64,000 bases of DNA, from assembly GCA_035544955.1 (NCBI GenBank), contig DASZZN010000029.1:1-64000 (forward strand). The letters run 5' to 3'. Under the pieces are notes generated by a model that was given only the letters and a program-made list of their open reading frames with translations, was not told the origin of the DNA and searched no databases. Source of the DNA: Candidatus Dormiibacterota bacterium (GTDB lineage Bacteria > Chloroflexota > Dormibacteria > CF-121). This document shows positions 40,375-48,816 of the stretch, one piece after another. The translations under genes were made by a program, and so were the position numbers. Numbering within the stretch: the first letter of the stretch is position 1; the number at the start of each line of letters is the position of its first letter.

Positions 40375-42123
40375 ATGGAAAACCCCCTCTCCCTGTGGCA
40401 TTTTTATCTCCGCAACAAGCGCAAAGTGGTGCCGGTCATCGGCATCCTCGCGCTGGCGATCCTTGGCGTGGTCGTCACGGACTCGCTGCTGGCTTCCGCC
40501 CGTGAGACGGCCTACGCCACCTTCGGCAGCTACCAGAAGCTGATCCTCGTCGCCCCACGGGCGACTCTCGACCAGGACCTGGCAAATCCGCTGCAGGATT
40601 CACTCGCACGGCTCCACGAGGTGCAGCTCCAGGTGGATTCGCTCGATGGTCCCGGCGGCATCTCCTCGTACTACAACGCTGTCATCGCGTTGCCGACCCA
40701 GGTCCGCGCGCAGCTTCCCGCCGTCCAGCAGCTTCAGGTCGACGCCGCCAACGCGCGCTATTACGCCGCGCGGCTGCGCGGCGACATCGTGCCCCTCGGC
40801 GATCTCATCGTTCGGGTCCAGCGGCTGCAATCGGAGGAGAAAGCGTTCGAGGAGCTGGTCCGGACGCTGACCCAGAATCCCAATGACCCGCGCCCGTTGA
40901 TCACCTATCTGCAGCAGCATCAGACCTGGCTGCATTCGGTCCTGCCTGACGCCGCGCAGCTTGGGCGGCTCCAGGCGGCGGTGACCAGTGCGTCCTCGGA
41001 CGCCGCCGGCCTGCAGCAATCGTTGCAGGCGATCAACCGCGACACTGCCAACCTCAACGCCGCCGGCCGGAACGTCGCTGACATCCCGATCCCGCCGTCG
41101 CCAAGCGCGACGATCGACCAATTCAAGACGTCCCTCGACCGTCTGACCTCGAGCCTCGGCTCTATCCAGGCTCCCCAGCCAGGCCTCGACAAGCTGGTCG
41201 CCGACAGCGCCCGCATCCCCGGGACCACGTTCGTCAAGCGGGACGCGTACTCGAACCTCGACATCAATATGCTCGCCGGAAATGCCCAGTTCGACCTTTA
41301 CGGGCTCGATCAAGCCGGCATGGCGCAGCTCCTCTCGCTGTACGGCGACCAGGTGGTCACCGGCCGGTTGCCGTCGGCGAACGCCAATGAGATCGCGCTC
41401 TCCGAAGAAATCGCGCGATCGCGGCACGTGTGGATCGGCGGAAAGGTCGGAAACGCGCTCGATGAGCTCGACCGTCTGCCCGATACCTTCACGGTGATCG
41501 GCATCATCCGCGGGCCAACCCGCCTCGGCCTTATCCCGATCGACTACTTGACGGAGCACTACCTCTTCGAGCGGCGCTACCAAGGCCTCGTGGTGGTGCC
41601 GCAGGCCGGCCACGAGCAGGCCGTCCATGACCAGGTCCAGCGCCTGATCGGCGACAGCGCCTTTCGGATATTCGACTGGCCGTACATCAAGGGAAAGATC
41701 GATAGCCTGATCGCGAACCTCGACACCATCAATCGCTTCCTGATCCTGCTGGTGACGATCGTCCTCGCGCTCGTGGTCGGATTGCTCAACAACCTCTTCT
41801 TCCGGCAGCGAATGAACGAGTTCGGGCTGCTCGCCGCGGTCGGGTACAGCCGCTGGGGTCTGATCATGCGGGTGGCCTGGGAATCGCTGGGTGTCACAGT
41901 GGCGGCCTGGGGCATCGGCGTCGGCCTTGGTGTAGCGGTGCTCACCTGGTTCAACGCGATTTTCATGCTGCCGCACGGCCTGCTGATGAACATCTTCGAC
42001 TGGAACGTGCTCGCGCTCCATACGCTCCCCATTCCGTTGATGGTCTTTCTCTTCGGCATGGGAACCGTGGCCTGGCAGCTGCTCCGCCTGGACCCCATCT
42101 CGATCATCGAGAGGAGAGACTGA
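40375..42123 (+). CDS. FtsX/MacB-type ABC permease with a long coiled-coil
   Basis: 582 residues from ATG 40375; ATG 40360 is an alternative. One N-terminal span (about 17-37) is followed by a large extracytoplasmic region rich in Gln/Leu heptads (about 60-250) and a MacB-like core, then three C-terminal spans forming the FtsX domain (about 448-575). The next gene supplies the ATPase. Such pairs act as mechanotransmission complexes or lipoprotein/peptide exporters rather than importers. Cargo unknown. Confidence 0.8.
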   Translation: MENPLSLWHFYLRNKRKVVPVIGILALAILGVVVTDSLLASARETAYATFGSYQKLILVAPRATLDQDLANPLQDSLARLHEVQLQVDSLDGPGGISSYYNAVIALPTQVRAQLPAVQQLQVDAANARYYAARLRGDIVPLGDLIVRVQRLQSEEKAFEELVRTLTQNPNDPRPLITYLQQHQTWLHSVLPDAAQLGRLQAAVTSASSDAAGLQQSLQAINRDTANLNAAGRNVADIPIPPSPSATIDQFKTSLDRLTSSLGSIQAPQPGLDKLVADSARIPGTTFVKRDAYSNLDINMLAGNAQFDLYGLDQAGMAQLLSLYGDQVVTGRLPSANANEIALSEEIARSRHVWIGGKVGNALDELDRLPDTFTVIGIIRGPTRLGLIPIDYLTEHYLFERRYQGLVVVPQAGHEQAVHDQVQRLIGDSAFRIFDWPYIKGKIDSLIANLDTINRFLILLVTIVLALVVGLLNNLFFRQRMNEFGLLAAVGYSRWGLIMRVAWESLGVTVAAWGIGVGLGVAVLTWFNAIFMLPHGLLMNIFDWNVLALHTLPIPLMVFLFGMGTVAWQLLRLDPISIIERRD

Positions 42124-42782
42124 TGCTGAGCGCACAGGACCTCGCGCTCGACTATCGCAGCGGCGATAGCGTCGCCCATGCCGTTAACACCGTCTCCCTG
42201 TCGGTGGAACAGGGCAGCTTCGTCGGACTGATCGGCCCCTCCGGGTCCGGAAAGAGCTCGCTGATGTATCTGCTATCTGGACTGAAGCGGCCGACACGAG
42301 GCCAGGTGGCCTTCGAAGGCCGCGATTACAGCGACATCTCGACTCCCGGCCTGATCCGCCTCCGCCGGCAGCGCTTCGGTTTCGTCTTCCAGCAGCACTT
42401 CCTGATCAACTACCTGAGCACGCTCGAAAACGTCATGGTGGGCGCGGTAAAGCGCAATCACGAGGCGGTGGCCTATGCCCAGGAGCTCTTGCGGCGAGTC
42501 GGCCTTGGCGACAAGCTGCGGCAGCGGCCGTATCAGCTCTCCATCGGCGAGCGGCAGCGCGTGGCCGTGGCCCGCGCCCTCATCCACCGGCCGGCGGTCG
42601 TGTTCGCGGATGAGCCCACCGCGTCGCTCGACCAGGGAACCGGCCGCGATGTCATCAACCTGCTCGCCGACTACCGGACGAGTGGCGGTGGGAGCGTGGT
42701 GGTCGTCACCCACGATCCGGCGATGTTGACCGGTGCCGACCGGGTCCTGCAGATGCGGGACGGGCGCCTGAGCGTGGCTTAG
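42123..42782 (+). CDS. ABC ATPase of the LolD/MacB group
   Basis: 219 residues. Walker A is GPSGSGKSS, signature LSIGERQR and Walker B VVFADEPTASLD, with VTHDP as the H-loop. The LolD-type FQQHFLINYLSTLENV Q-loop supports pairing with the FtsX-type permease. The ATG overlaps the permease stop by 1 nt (TGATG). It ends overlapping the convergent HD gene by 4 nt. Confidence 0.9.
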   Translation: MLSAQDLALDYRSGDSVAHAVNTVSLSVEQGSFVGLIGPSGSGKSSLMYLLSGLKRPTRGQVAFEGRDYSDISTPGLIRLRRQRFGFVFQQHFLINYLSTLENVMVGAVKRNHEAVAYAQELLRRVGLGDKLRQRPYQLSIGERQRVAVARALIHRPAVVFADEPTASLDQGTGRDVINLLADYRTSGGGSVVVVTHDPAMLTGADRVLQMRDGRLSVA

Positions 42783-43351
42783 GCGGGCGCCCCCGCCAGC
42801 CCGAGGGCGGCGGCGTTCCCTCTCATCGCGTCGATGACCATTTGGATGTGCTGGTCTAAGTCGACGCCGAGCTGCTCGGCCCCGGTGAAGATCTGCTCGC
42901 GGTGGACGCCACGAGCGAACGCCTTGTCCTTGAACTTCTTCTTGACGGACTGGACGTCGACATCCGCGACCGCCTTGCTGGGCCGCACGAGCGCCACCGC
43001 CGCGACGAAACCGACCAGCTCGTCGACGGCGTAGAGCACTTTCTGCATCGGGGTGGTCCGGGGCGCGTTGGCGTAGTCCGCGTGCGAGAGGACGCCGTAC
43101 CAGATCTCCTCCGGCCAGCCGCGCTCCTTCAGGATCTCAGCGCCCTTGATCGCGTGCTCGCCGACCTCGGGGAAACGCTCGTAGTCATAGTCGTGGAGGA
43201 GGCCGACGACGCCCCAAGTGTCAGGGTCACCGCTGTACTTCGGCGCGTACGCCCGCATCGCCGACTCGACGCCCAGCCCGTGCTTGATCAGGTGCGGGCT
43301 TTGGGTGAACTCGTTGAGGAGCGCCCAGGCGTCGTCCCTGCTGGTTGGCAC
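42779..43351 (-). CDS. HD-domain hydrolase
   Basis: 190 residues. The first His is in PHLIKHGLGVE and the HD pair is in GLLHDYDYE, followed by HAIKGAEILKERG and LSHADYAN, the HDIG-type metal phosphohydrolase pattern. Such proteins hydrolyse nucleotides or related phosphoesters; the substrate is unknown. TAGACT lies 8 nt upstream of the GTG start. Confidence 0.8.
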   Translation of the reverse strand: MPTSRDDAWALLNEFTQSPHLIKHGLGVESAMRAYAPKYSGDPDTWGVVGLLHDYDYERFPEVGEHAIKGAEILKERGWPEEIWYGVLSHADYANAPRTTPMQKVLYAVDELVGFVAAVALVRPSKAVADVDVQSVKKKFKDKAFARGVHREQIFTGAEQLGVDLDQHIQMVIDAMRGNAAALGLAGAPA

Positions 43352-43488
43352 GGTGGTCGAGTCTAACAGCCGTTACACCCTCCGCCGTTTGCGGGGGAGC
43401 GCAGGGTGGGGCTATCGCCGGTGGGCACTTCGGGCTATTGACGCGCCAACGGGGACCACCTACGCTCATTGCAGGAGGTCTGGTTTAC

Positions 43489-43629
43489 ATGGTTCGGCAT
43501 CTCCACCACTGGCTTGACATGGTGGAAGCACTGCTGATTATCGGGGTCCTGCTCGCCATCGCCTGGGTTACCTGGCTGGCGCTGACGCAGGCGTACTCCC
43601 CGGTCTTCAACCTCTTCAACAGGCTCTAG
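43489..43629 (+). CDS. Small membrane protein of 46 residues
   Basis: ATG 43489 follows AGGAGG (43473-43478). The protein has one strong membrane span (VEALLIIGVLLAIAWVTWLA) with MVRHLHHWL before and AYSPVFNLFNRL after. The gene is too short for most callers but the ribosome binding site is good. It lies directly upstream of tRNA-Lys. Confidence 0.6.
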   Translation: MVRHLHHWLDMVEALLIIGVLLAIAWVTWLALTQAYSPVFNLFNRL

Positions 43630-43660
43630 CAAACGGCCAGGCTGGGCGTCGACCCCTACC

Positions 43661-43666
43661 TATAAT
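43661..43666 (+). promoter_or_regulatory. -10 box of the tRNA-Lys gene
   Basis: TATAAT at 43661-43666, 7 nt before the tRNA 5' end; the -35 is weak (CAGGCT). Transcription would start at or very near the mature 5' end. Confidence 0.55.
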
Positions 43667-43673
43667 CGACGGC

Positions 43674-43745
43674 GGGGGTGTAGCTCAGTGGTAGAGCACC
43701 TGCCTTTTAAGCAGGGTGTCGAGAGTTCGATCCTCTCCGCCCCTA
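43674..43745 (+). tRNA. tRNA-Lys(TTT)
   Basis: All four arms fold. Acceptor GGGGGTG pairs with CGCCCCT (with two G-U wobbles), D arm GCTC/GAGC, anticodon stem CCTGC/GCAGG with loop CTTTTAA (anticodon TTT), T arm GAGAG-TTCGATC-CTCTC, discriminator A. CCA is not encoded. Its 3' half is duplicated at 47271 and 48739, marking it as an integration site. Confidence 0.95.
43703..43745 (+). repeat. tRNA-Lys 3'-half repeat, copy 1 (attL-like)
   Basis: The anticodon loop through the discriminator of the intact tRNA. The same 41-43 nt recur at 47271-47313 and 48739-48780. The identity may extend a few bases beyond the tRNA (AATCCAAA) when compared with copy 3. Confidence 0.85.
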
Positions 43746-43920
43746 ATCCAAATACAAACCGGACACCCGAACTGATTTCCTGGCTGGCTACAGCGCTGGC
43801 CGACACTATGATTGCGCCCGTTTTTAGCAACAGCTGCAAGGAAACGGTGCATGGCAGCGGCAAGGTGACGGCTCCCGTGCTGGCTACCCAGCCGCAGCGC
43901 GTGTCAGCCTGATACGACGG

Positions 43921-44796
43921 TCAGGCCGACCTACTTGAGGTGAGCTCCTTGTTCGCCGGGGCCCAAGTTGCGAGAAGGCGGATCGCGTCGACGGAAGGGG
44001 TGCCGGGCTCGGGGCTGTAGACGTACAGCGACAACCCGGTGTCGGCTGGCAGTTGCATGGACTCAAACAGTAGGTGGAGCTCTCCGACGACCGGGTGGTG
44101 AAAGTGTTTAACGCCCGTAAAGTGCTGGCGGACGTTGTGCGTCGCCCAGCGCGTGCGGAACTCCTCGCTGCGGGTGGACAGCTCACCGACGAGGTCGCTC
44201 ATTGCGCGGTCGTTCGGGTCGCGGCCAGCTCCTGTGTGCAGGATCGCCACGGTGTCGTCGGCCGCTCGGTCCCAGTCGCGATAGAAGGCGCGGGCACGGT
44301 CGTCGAAGAAGATGAACCGGGCGTGGTTCGCCGGACGCGCCGGGTTGGCGAACATTTCCGAATACAGCGCATAGCCCAGCAGATTCGCAGCGAGGATGTC
44401 GAGGCGCTCGTTGCCGACGAATGCCGGGGCGCCCGTGATCGCGTCGAGCGCCAGCTGCACGCCCGGGCGGATGCGCTGTTTCGGGGCCGGGCGACGGCGC
44501 CACCGGCTGCCCATCCCAGAGGCGCGGGCGAGGTCAAAGAGATGTGCCCGTTCCGCCTCGTCAAGCTGCAGCGCCCGCGACAGGCCCTCAAGCACAGCCT
44601 CCGACGCCCCCGCAAGGTTGCCCCGCTCGAGGCGGGTGTAGTACTCGATGCTGACCGCGGCCATCTCCGCGACCTCCCCACGGCGCAACCCCGGCACCCG
44701 CCGGGTACCCGCGTAGGAGGGCAACCCTGCCTGTTCCGGCGTGATCCTGGCCCGCCGCGAGGCCAGGAACTCGCGGATCTCGGTCCGGTTGTCCAT
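43921..44796 (-). CDS. XRE-family regulator with MmyB-like ligand-binding domain
   Basis: 291 residues. The N-terminal helix-turn-helix (about 10-75) includes PGLRRGEVAEMAAVSIEYYT. The rest is the MmyB-like sensor domain, with LDILAANLLGYALYSEM and HFHHPVVGELHLLFE as hallmarks. Such regulators often sit divergent to short-chain dehydrogenases that they control, exactly as here. TATCGT lies 7 nt before the ATG. Confidence 0.85.
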   Translation of the reverse strand: MDNRTEIREFLASRRARITPEQAGLPSYAGTRRVPGLRRGEVAEMAAVSIEYYTRLERGNLAGASEAVLEGLSRALQLDEAERAHLFDLARASGMGSRWRRRPAPKQRIRPGVQLALDAITGAPAFVGNERLDILAANLLGYALYSEMFANPARPANHARFIFFDDRARAFYRDWDRAADDTVAILHTGAGRDPNDRAMSDLVGELSTRSEEFRTRWATHNVRQHFTGVKHFHHPVVGELHLLFESMQLPADTGLSLYVYSPEPGTPSVDAIRLLATWAPANKELTSSRSA

Positions 44797-44949
44797 GCCC
44801 TGAACGATAGAACTTCGCCGGTCTGCGCAGAGAGGCCCTGCTGTTACCCCTCAGAACGGTGACTCCCTCACCGCGCCGCAGCTTGCTTACATGAAGAGCG
44901 CCCCAGTCTGAGGGACGACTAGCCACCACCTAAGAAGGATGTGAGATAC

Positions 44950-45816
44950 ATGACGGACAAGAAAGTTTGGTTCATCACCGGTGCCGGCCGCGGCATGGGT
45001 GTGGACATCACCAACGCTGCCTTGGCCGCCGGCAACGCGGTAGTGGCCACCGGACGCAACTCCGACAGGATAAGGAGCGTGCTGGGCGAGGCCGACGACC
45101 TGCTCGTCGTCAAGCTCGACATCACAGACCCCGCGGACGCTCAGGCCGCCGCGCAGGCTGCCGTGGAGCGGTTCGGCCGCATCGATGTGCTCGTGAACAA
45201 CGCCGGGAACTTCATCGCCGGCTTCTTCGAGGAGATCGGCTCGGAGCAGTTCCGCTGGCAGCTCGAGACCAACCTATTCGGCCCGATGAACGTCACCCGG
45301 GCGGTCCTGCCCGTAATGCGGCGGCAACGGTCCGGCCTCGTGGTGGCGATCTCGTCGACCGGCGGAATCGTCGGGCAGGAGTTCTGCTCGGCATACTCCT
45401 CCAGCAAGTTCGGGATCGAGGGCTGGATCGAGTCTCTGACCCCCGAAGTCGCACCGTTCGGCATCCGCACGATGCTCGTCGAGCCCGGCTTCTTCCGCAC
45501 TGACCTGCTGACACCGGAGTCGACTGTCTACGCCGAGCCGTCGATCGAAGATTACGCCGAGCGCACCCGGCAGACGATCGCCGCGTGGAACAGCATGAAC
45601 GGTCAGCAGGGCGGGGATCCAGCCAAGCTCGCCGCAGCAATTGTCCGCCTCGCGAACCAGGACGAGGTGCCGCTGCGCTTCGTCGCCGGCGCCGACGCCG
45701 TCGAATCCGTCGAGCGGAAGGCCCGGGACCTGCTCGCCCAGGCCGACGCCAACCGTGAGCTGTCCTCGTCCTTGGCCCTCGACGATGTCGTGAGTCCCGT
45801 CCGGGGGAGACCCTGA
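44950..45816 (+). CDS. Short-chain dehydrogenase/reductase 1
   Basis: 288 residues. Classical SDR: the cofactor loop is TGAGRGMG and the active site is Ser-Tyr-Lys with YSSSK. NNAGNFIAGFF is the structural NNAG segment. NAD(P)-dependent oxidoreduction of an unknown alcohol or carbonyl. The divergent XRE regulator and the second SDR overlapping its stop by 1 nt suggest a small inducible operon. Confidence 0.88.
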   Translation: MTDKKVWFITGAGRGMGVDITNAALAAGNAVVATGRNSDRIRSVLGEADDLLVVKLDITDPADAQAAAQAAVERFGRIDVLVNNAGNFIAGFFEEIGSEQFRWQLETNLFGPMNVTRAVLPVMRRQRSGLVVAISSTGGIVGQEFCSAYSSSKFGIEGWIESLTPEVAPFGIRTMLVEPGFFRTDLLTPESTVYAEPSIEDYAERTRQTIAAWNSMNGQQGGDPAKLAAAIVRLANQDEVPLRFVAGADAVESVERKARDLLAQADANRELSSSLALDDVVSPVRGRP

Positions 45817-46583
45817 TGACATCAAAGAAACTGACCGGCACGGCCGCTCTCGTCACCGGCGCGAGCAGCGGTATCGGTGCCGCGACCGCCCGCCAGCTCG
45901 CAGAGCTCGGTGCTTGCGTCGCGCTCGTCGCCCGCCGCCGGGACCATCTCGAAGACGTCGCTGCCGAGATCGACAGGGCGGGAGGCACCGCGCTGGTCGT
46001 GGAAGCGGACATCACCGACCGTACCCAGGCAGAGGCGGCCGTACGCCAGGCCGTTGAACGGTTCGGCCGGCTGGACACCCTTGTCAACAACGCTGGCGTC
46101 ATGCTCTTGGGGGCGGTCGTGGGTGCGGACCCCGAGAAGTGGGAGCGCATGATCGCCATCAATGTCCAGGGCATGCTCTACACCACCCATGCCGCCCTAC
46201 CACACCTACTGCAGGCCGCCGCGGAGGGCCCGCGCCGTGTCGCCGACATCGTCAACATCAGCTCGATCGCCGGGCGCGTCGCCTGGAAAGGCTACGCGGT
46301 GTACAACCTGACAAAGTTCGGCGTGAACGGCTTCACCGAGGCTCTGCGTCAGGAAGTCACCCAGCGGCACGTGCGCGTCGGTGTCCTCGAGCCAGGTGGC
46401 GTGGCGACCGAACTGGGCTCGCACAACGACCCCCAGATCCGCGAGCAGATGATCGACCCGTTCTATGAGCGGACCGAGGTCCTCGCCCCGGACGACATCG
46501 CCGACGGCGTCGCCTACATGGTCACTCGCCCTCGTCACACAGCCATCAGCGAGCTCTGGATCATGCCCACCGACCAGCCCTGA
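45816..46583 (+). CDS. Short-chain dehydrogenase/reductase 2
   Basis: 255 residues. TGASSGIG cofactor loop, NNAG segment (NNAGVMLLGA) and YNLTK active-site Tyr-Lys. The starting ATG overlaps the previous TGA (TGATG). Substrate unknown; probably acts with SDR 1. Confidence 0.88.
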   Translation: MTSKKLTGTAALVTGASSGIGAATARQLAELGACVALVARRRDHLEDVAAEIDRAGGTALVVEADITDRTQAEAAVRQAVERFGRLDTLVNNAGVMLLGAVVGADPEKWERMIAINVQGMLYTTHAALPHLLQAAAEGPRRVADIVNISSIAGRVAWKGYAVYNLTKFGVNGFTEALRQEVTQRHVRVGVLEPGGVATELGSHNDPQIREQMIDPFYERTEVLAPDDIADGVAYMVTRPRHTAISELWIMPTDQP

Positions 46584-46640
46584 CGTCGAGCGCCGGGCCA
46601 CCATGCAGAAAATGTGCGGGTCGCTTAGCGTGTGTCGCCC

Positions 46641-47162
46641 ATGGCTGAGTACCTGCCGTTCGAGATCCGACCCATCCCTCCCTTCACCAACGAATGGGCC
46701 AAGCTCGCCATAACGGTCTATGCCGCGCTCGTCGATGAAGGGCTCTACACCGCGCAAGAGGTGGAGGGCATGGCCGACCCGGAACAGCACGAAGCGTCCT
46801 GGCTCCCCAGAAACCGCTACATTCAGCTCGTCCAACTAGGCGGGTTCCTCGGTCCCGAGCTCGTTGCCATCGTTGATGTGCTGCGCCGCGACGACGAAAC
46901 CGCCATTATCGAAGAGCTCGCGGTCCACCCGCGATATCAAGACCAGGGCTACGGAGGGAAACTTGTGCGCGCGCCTGTAGCATCAGCGCAGCGCGCGCAG
47001 CTGCCGATACTTGAGGTCTTCGCGCTCGAGCGAGAACCCAAGGCGGTTTCGTTCTGGCGCCACCTGCTGGGAGCCCCCAACATCGGCGGCCACCTGATCC
47101 TACTGGGCACACGCCGACCCGCGAAGGGCTGGCGCCTACCTACCGCCGAGATTTCGGTTTAG
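46641..47162 (+). CDS. GNAT-family acetyltransferase
   Basis: 173 residues. The acetyl-CoA motif is EELAVHPRYQDQGYGGKLV, with the Q/R-x-x-G-x-G/A pyrophosphate loop (QDQGYGG). Substrate unknown. TAGCGT lies 9 nt before the ATG 46641. It ends 42 bp before the right-end repeat of island A. Confidence 0.8.
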   Translation: MAEYLPFEIRPIPPFTNEWAKLAITVYAALVDEGLYTAQEVEGMADPEQHEASWLPRNRYIQLVQLGGFLGPELVAIVDVLRRDDETAIIEELAVHPRYQDQGYGGKLVRAPVASAQRAQLPILEVFALEREPKAVSFWRHLLGAPNIGGHLILLGTRRPAKGWRLPTAEISV

Positions 47163-47203
47163 GGTCGGAGTCTGAATCGTGCAAGGCAAAGGGCTCGGCT
47201 TTG

Positions 47204-47312
47204 CACACCATAACTGCGGGTATTTCGCTTGGTCCGCCAACCTCGGAGCTACAGCGCTCAAGCCCTGCTACCTTTTAAGCAGGGTGTCGAGGGTTCGATC
47301 CTCTCCGCCCCT
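47204..47312 (+). repeat. 109-bp island right end, copy 1
   Basis: 67 nt of arm (beginning CACACCATAACTG) followed by the 42-nt tRNA-Lys 3' half. It aligns without gaps to 48671-48779 at about 93 of 109 positions by eye. The same right end twice argues that related elements inserted one after the other. Confidence 0.8.
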
Positions 47313-47430
47313 ATTCCAGACCATCAGGTCTTCTGAACCAGCGACGGCGGCTGCCCACTGGGGCCACAACGGGATCTAAACCGCCCGTACAAGCCTCAGG
47401 CTCCTGCGATTTGTGATAGGTGGGATTGAA

Positions 47431-47459
47431 TTGCTATTGGCGCGACCGGGTTGTAGACT
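47431..47459 (+). promoter_or_regulatory. Promoter of the GHD-repeat protein
   Basis: TTGCTA (47431-47436), a 17-bp spacer and TAGACT (47454-47459). The start would give a 5' leader of about 155 nt to the ATG at 47620. The rest of the 47313-47619 gap shows no convincing gene. Confidence 0.5.
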
Positions 47460-47619
47460 CTGACGCGGGGACTTGGGTCGCTACGATTGCAGCCGAGGCA
47501 AGGAGGCCCCACGGCGTGACCAACACTTCTGTTTAAGCGTACCCGCGAACGAGGTGTTTCGTTCCAATCCCCAAGGGACTTTGCTAGGACGGCGGTTTCA
47601 TGGATAGGGGACCAACGCA

Positions 47620-48333
47620 ATGAGAAAGCTGATCGGCGCCCTGATGTCGCTGCTATTGATCGGTCTTTCTGGAGTAACGACCTATGTTGCGGCCGCGGCG
47701 AAGGACAAGGATTCGGAGGCCACGCCTTGTAATGGCACCCTTCTCCCTGGTGAGTACAAGGACGTCATCGTGCCCGTTAACGGGACCTGCTTCCTGACCT
47801 CAGTTCAGGTTGTCGACCACAACATCTACCTGGACAGCAATGCCTATCTCTTCGCTTATGGCACGCAGGTGGGCCACGACATCGAATCCATCGCGCCCAC
47901 GGCCTACATCGAAACACGTTTCGGAACCAGCGTCGGCCATGACATCTCCTTCAAAGGACCGGGTGGCGGCGTGACGATTTGCTCGACAACCGTCGGCCAC
48001 GACGTCACGGTGGAACAGGCCATCAATTTTGATGCCCAGGTCGGCGGCGTCGATGACGGCGGCATCGGCGGCGGCTGCGGTCCGAACGGTGGCAACGACA
48101 TCGGACACAACCTCATCGTTCGTGACAGCACGGCCGCCGTCGAAACCAGCAACAACAACGTGGGGCACAACCTCGAGTTACTTGACAATCATGGATCTGG
48201 CGGCGTCCCCAGTGGCGCTCACACCGTGCTCAACAATCAAATCGATCATGCCTTGATCTGTCTGGATAACAATCCACCACCTGTATCAGCCGGCAACACC
48301 GCTCAGAAATATGAGGGACAGTGTCAGGCTTAG
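47620..48333 (+). CDS. Secreted beta-solenoid protein with VGHD/VGHN repeats
   Basis: 237 residues. A signal peptide (to about 27) precedes seven repeats of about 20 residues, each carrying a VGHDI/VGHNL-type motif: VDHNIYL, VGHDIES, VGHDISF, VGHDVTV, IGHNLIV, VGHNLEL and IDHALIC. The regular spacing predicts a parallel beta-helix with stacked His and Asp/Asn. Six cysteines suggest disulfides outside the cell. Function unknown. It is the only intact gene of island B. Confidence 0.7.
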   Translation: MRKLIGALMSLLLIGLSGVTTYVAAAAKDKDSEATPCNGTLLPGEYKDVIVPVNGTCFLTSVQVVDHNIYLDSNAYLFAYGTQVGHDIESIAPTAYIETRFGTSVGHDISFKGPGGGVTICSTTVGHDVTVEQAINFDAQVGGVDDGGIGGGCGPNGGNDIGHNLIVRDSTAAVETSNNNVGHNLELLDNHGSGGVPSGAHTVLNNQIDHALICLDNNPPPVSAGNTAQKYEGQCQA

Positions 48334-48385
48334 CTGGGAGAAGTCTCCGAATAGCCCTCGAGCACTAGGCACCCAAGAGCGGCCG

Positions 48386-48643
48386 GCCACACCGGCCGCT
48401 CTTCATCTCGCCCCTCTTGATATCGCCGGGTGCGGGCAACCCCAGCAGGGCACGATCTTCACGCACTTCAAGGGCGTCGCGTTTCCGATCACGAGCCCGC
48501 ACCAGGTGGGCGAGGGCAGTTTCGTAATCCGCTCGGGCACCGGCGCCTACGCGGGCATCCGCGGTCGCGGGTCGTTCCTAATTGTGGTAGACCAGATCTC
48601 GAACCAGTTCATCGGCACGGAGACCGGAAACGTCGAAAGCTAG
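48386..48643 (+). pseudogene. C-terminal remnant of a secreted beta-barrel protein
   Basis: The open frame (reaching back to 48311) ends in IRSGTGAYAGIRGRGSF and FIGTETGNVES, the closing strands of small secreted beta-barrel proteins of the allene-oxide-cyclase-like/dirigent type. No signal peptide or N-terminal strands precede it, so the 5' part is missing. It lies at the edge of island B, consistent with truncation by recombination. Confidence 0.45.
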
Positions 48644-48670
48644 CTAGGGTGGGGCGGCAGTCAGCGGTGA

Positions 48671-48779
48671 CACACCATAACTGTGCCCGTTTCGCTTGGC
48701 CTCCCAAACTCGGAGCTACAGCGCATAAGCCCGCCTAGCTTTTAAGCAGGGCGTCGAGAGTTCGATCCTCTCCGCCCCT
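48671..48779 (+). repeat. 109-bp island right end, copy 2
   Basis: Second copy of the arm plus the tRNA-Lys 3' half. The sequence after it (AATCCAAAATAC) nearly matches that after the intact tRNA (AATCCAAATAC), suggesting the att core extends past the tRNA. Confidence 0.8.
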
Positions 48780-48816
48780 AATCCAAAATACGATCGACTG
48801 CCGCTATCCTGTCCCG

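Larger units (their letters stand above)
43746..47313 (+). mobile_element. Genomic island A at tRNA-Lys
   Basis: 3.57 kb bounded by the tRNA-Lys and a 42-nt copy of its 3' half. It carries an XRE-type regulator divergent from two SDR genes and a GNAT gene, none of which is recombination-related, so the element cannot move alone. The first 175 bp after the tRNA show no convincing gene but contain ATGATTGCGCCCGTTT (43808-43823), similar to part of the 109-bp right-end repeat. Confidence 0.65.
47314..48779 (+). mobile_element. Genomic island B, tandem to island A
   Basis: 1.47 kb between the second and third copies of the tRNA-Lys 3' half. It contains one secreted repeat protein and one truncated gene, and no integrase. 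Its short length suggests it has lost genes or is a cargo-only remnant. Confidence 0.6.

Noticed and set aside
43746-43912. Possible integrase remnant just after tRNA-Lys
   Set aside because: The short open frame shows no recombinase motif (no R..HxxR..Y); only the 16-bp arm-like match is noteworthy.
47396-47620. Minus-strand open frame of 74 codons between the islands' genes
   Set aside because: No ribosome binding site, no protein-like pattern, and it covers the promoter of the 47620 gene.
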